Shown: one piece after another, positions 62,336 to 64,000 of the stretch
Layout: each line of letters opens with the position of its first letter
Numbering within the stretch: the stretch's first letter is position 1
Assembly (NCBI RefSeq): GCF_027595985.1
Contig: NC_073313.1
Coordinates: forward strand, 113,103,552 to 113,167,551
Length of the DNA: 64,000 nt
DNA from: Sorex araneus
Taxonomy: Eukaryota > Chordata > Mammalia > Eulipotyphla > Soricidae
Direction of reading: 5' to 3'
Program-made: the position numbers and the translations under genes
The notes under the pieces: generated by a model
What the model was told of the DNA's origin: nothing
Database searches by the model: none
What the model saw: only the letters and a program-made list of their open reading frames with translations

Positions 62336-63435
62336 GTGAAAAGAAATTTCCAGTTTCTTTCCCACTGAGTTTCCTACAGCACTATAGCTTAGTCTGTCCT
62401 CACTGGAAATATAATTTGGAATTGCAAGTACGAAGATATTTCTCACTTTCACTGATGTTTCCCCACTTAGAAGGTATGCTGATATTCTCATTACTAGAGT
62501 GAGATGGTTGAGATAGCTGTTGTATTATTGGGGAAATTCCCAGTATTCACTGATAATACAGCTTTTCAAATATATTATTATAGATCTTTTATTCCTCTTC
62601 TATACTCTAGAGACTTTAATTTTAATCTCTGATACTTCCTTTCCTTTCTGATAATATTTCTGATAGTACACTTGATTATCAGAAATATTAGATAAGTGTT
62701 CCTGAAACTCTCAAGATTCCAAGATAAGACTCTACAAATCACAAGATAACAAAGGCTAATGGTCATCTAAGGCAAATTTAGAACCACATATGTAGTAATA
62801 TAAGAGCTTATGTAACTTCTTTTTTGGTAAGTCAACAAATATGCAGCTAAACAACTTGTTGTTAAAATATATTTGTGTAGGAATCAATTTCAGACCCACC
62901 TGAAACATGAATATGTTAAGAAGCAAATGATAACTCAATTTCCATCTATAAAATGAAGTTAATATAAATACTTGCAGATTTGTTTTGAAGATTAAAGATT
63001 ATATGTGAAAGTGCTTTTAGAATAACAAATTGTTCTATATTTTTGATATTTTCTCCTGAATATCTTGCTACTAAGAAAAAACTTGAAAATTAGTTGCACC
63101 ACTCTATACATTTTGCTCCTACTGATTTAGATAAATTGATCTGCCATTATTATTTTCTTAGTATCCATGCTATTATTATTGTTTGATATTGTCCACACTT
63201 TTTATTTGTCTGTTAGATACTTATCATTAATCTCCAAATCTTACCATCCTTTTAGAACTATTACCTGCTCTTATTGACCTTTGTATTAATAACAATAACT
63301 TCTTGATTTTTTTCACTTTTACAGTTAACAAAAATTTATGCAGTAATTTTAGCCTAACTAGTAAGTGTGGTATCAAATACTTAGAATCAGTAAAACTGGG
63401 ACTTACAAGAATAGTCTATATGATAGAAACTGGAA
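62336..63435. other. No recognised feature
   Basis: AT-rich intergenic sequence without recognised gene or repeat. Confidence 0.4.
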
Positions 63436-63439
63436 ATAC

Positions 63440-64000
63440 TAAATAGTGTCAGGCATGTGGCAAAAAAGGAACTCTAATCACTGTTGATGAGACTGTTGTT
63501 ATGCATCAACATATCTGGAAAATATTTCAAAGACTTCTGAAAACATTAGGAACAGGACTTCCTTAGGACCTGCAATTCCACTGCTGGGAATCTATTCCAA
63601 GTACAAAAATACAGTAATCTGAAGAGACATATACATACAACTATTATTCACCACAGTACTATTTACTATAATCAAGATCTGGAAACAACTCAAGTGTCCA
63701 ATAGATGAATGGATAAAGAATTTGTGGTAGTCTCAGCGAGAGCAATAGTATAGCAGGTAGGGGAATTGACTTGCATCTGGTCGAACCAGGATTTGATCCC
63801 CAGCACCTCATACAGTCTCCTGGTCACTGCCAGGAGTGATCCCTGAGTGCAGATCGAGGAGTAATTTTTAAATTGTGATACATATACATACATATACACA
63901 CAATGAAATATGGTTGGGCTGTTCAAAATGATACAGTTTTGGAGCTTACAGCAACTTGGAAGGTGTCATGCTAAGAGAAATGTGTTATTCAAGGCAAATA
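63440..64000 (+). mobile_element. Old L1 ORF2 C-terminal region, split by a SINE, cut by window end
   Basis: GGACCTGCAATTCCACTGCTGGGAATCTATTCC, CACCACAGTACTATTTACTATAATCAAGATCTGG, AACTCAAGTGTCCAATAGATGAATGGATAAAGAA; after the SINE: CACAATGAAATATGG..CAACTTGGAAGGTGTCATGCTAAG. Confidence 0.8.
63730..63862 (+). mobile_element. SINE copy
   Basis: CAGCGAGAGCAATAGTATAGCAGGTAGG, GAACCAGGATTTGATCCCCAGCACCTCATA and TGCCAGGAGTGATCCCTGAGTGCAG; end truncated. Confidence 0.85.

Noticed and set aside
1..64000. Microbial-type systems (CRISPR, operons, phage, toxin modules)
   Set aside because: The sequence is mammalian: intron-containing gene, L1/SINE retroelements and microsatellites. The tandem repeats lack spacer structure.

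Overview
This is a stretch of a mammalian nuclear genome, almost certainly from a shrew (Eulipotyphla, Soricidae, probably Sorex). The window is saturated with a tRNA-derived SINE whose copies begin GGGGCTGGAGCGATAGCACA and carry A/B-box-like sequence. I recall this SINE from Sorex araneus sequence; no search was run. The young L1 copies share one lineage-specific 3' end, ending in 'GTGATTCAATAAA'-like sequence. No microbial gene, CRISPR array, phage or operon is present. The long open frames are mostly pieces of L1 ORF1/ORF2, simple repeats or chance frames.

The one host protein-coding gene is IL13RA2, the interleukin-13 receptor alpha-2 (decoy) chain, on the minus strand. Its whole coding sequence lies between 57,907 (start) and 28,384 (stop) in nine coding exons, at 57.9, 55.7, 54.6, 53.7, 44.3, 41.6, 39.4, 30.5 and 28.4 kb. 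All have GT-AG borders and compatible phases. Joined, they give an uninterrupted 380-residue protein: signal peptide, three fibronectin-III-type domains with a WSEWS motif, one membrane helix and a 19-residue tail. A candidate polyadenylation signal lies 93 bases past the stop. The 5' non-coding exon and promoter were not identified. IL13RA2 is X-linked in human and mouse, so this is probably shrew X-chromosome sequence (inference).

From 1 to about 28 kb (3' of IL13RA2) the sequence is nested retroelements: a near full-length L1 (15.6-23 kb) with a monomeric GC-rich 5' UTR; a second L1 (24.3-27.2 kb); an L1-inside-L1 nest (6.6-8.4 kb); a short PAFAH1B1 (LIS1) retro-fragment beside an LTR-like block (8.5-9.0 kb); and an old duplicated segment pair (0.8-5.9 kb and 13.8-15.4 kb). 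From 28 to 58 kb the IL13RA2 introns hold L1 and SINE insertions. From 58 to 64 kb (5' of the gene) there are SINEs, a composite element and old L1 remnants.

The best candidate for something undescribed is a multi-copy composite retroelement without ORFs (at least five copies: 1-515, 5,985-6,640, 11,944-12,140, 19,497-21,133, 58,800-59,765). It is built from a GC-rich 5' module, a roughly 30-bp hairpin-forming CpG module, a conserved middle module and an L1-like 3' tail. It is organised like the SVA-type elements of primates. It may already be catalogued under a name I cannot look up.
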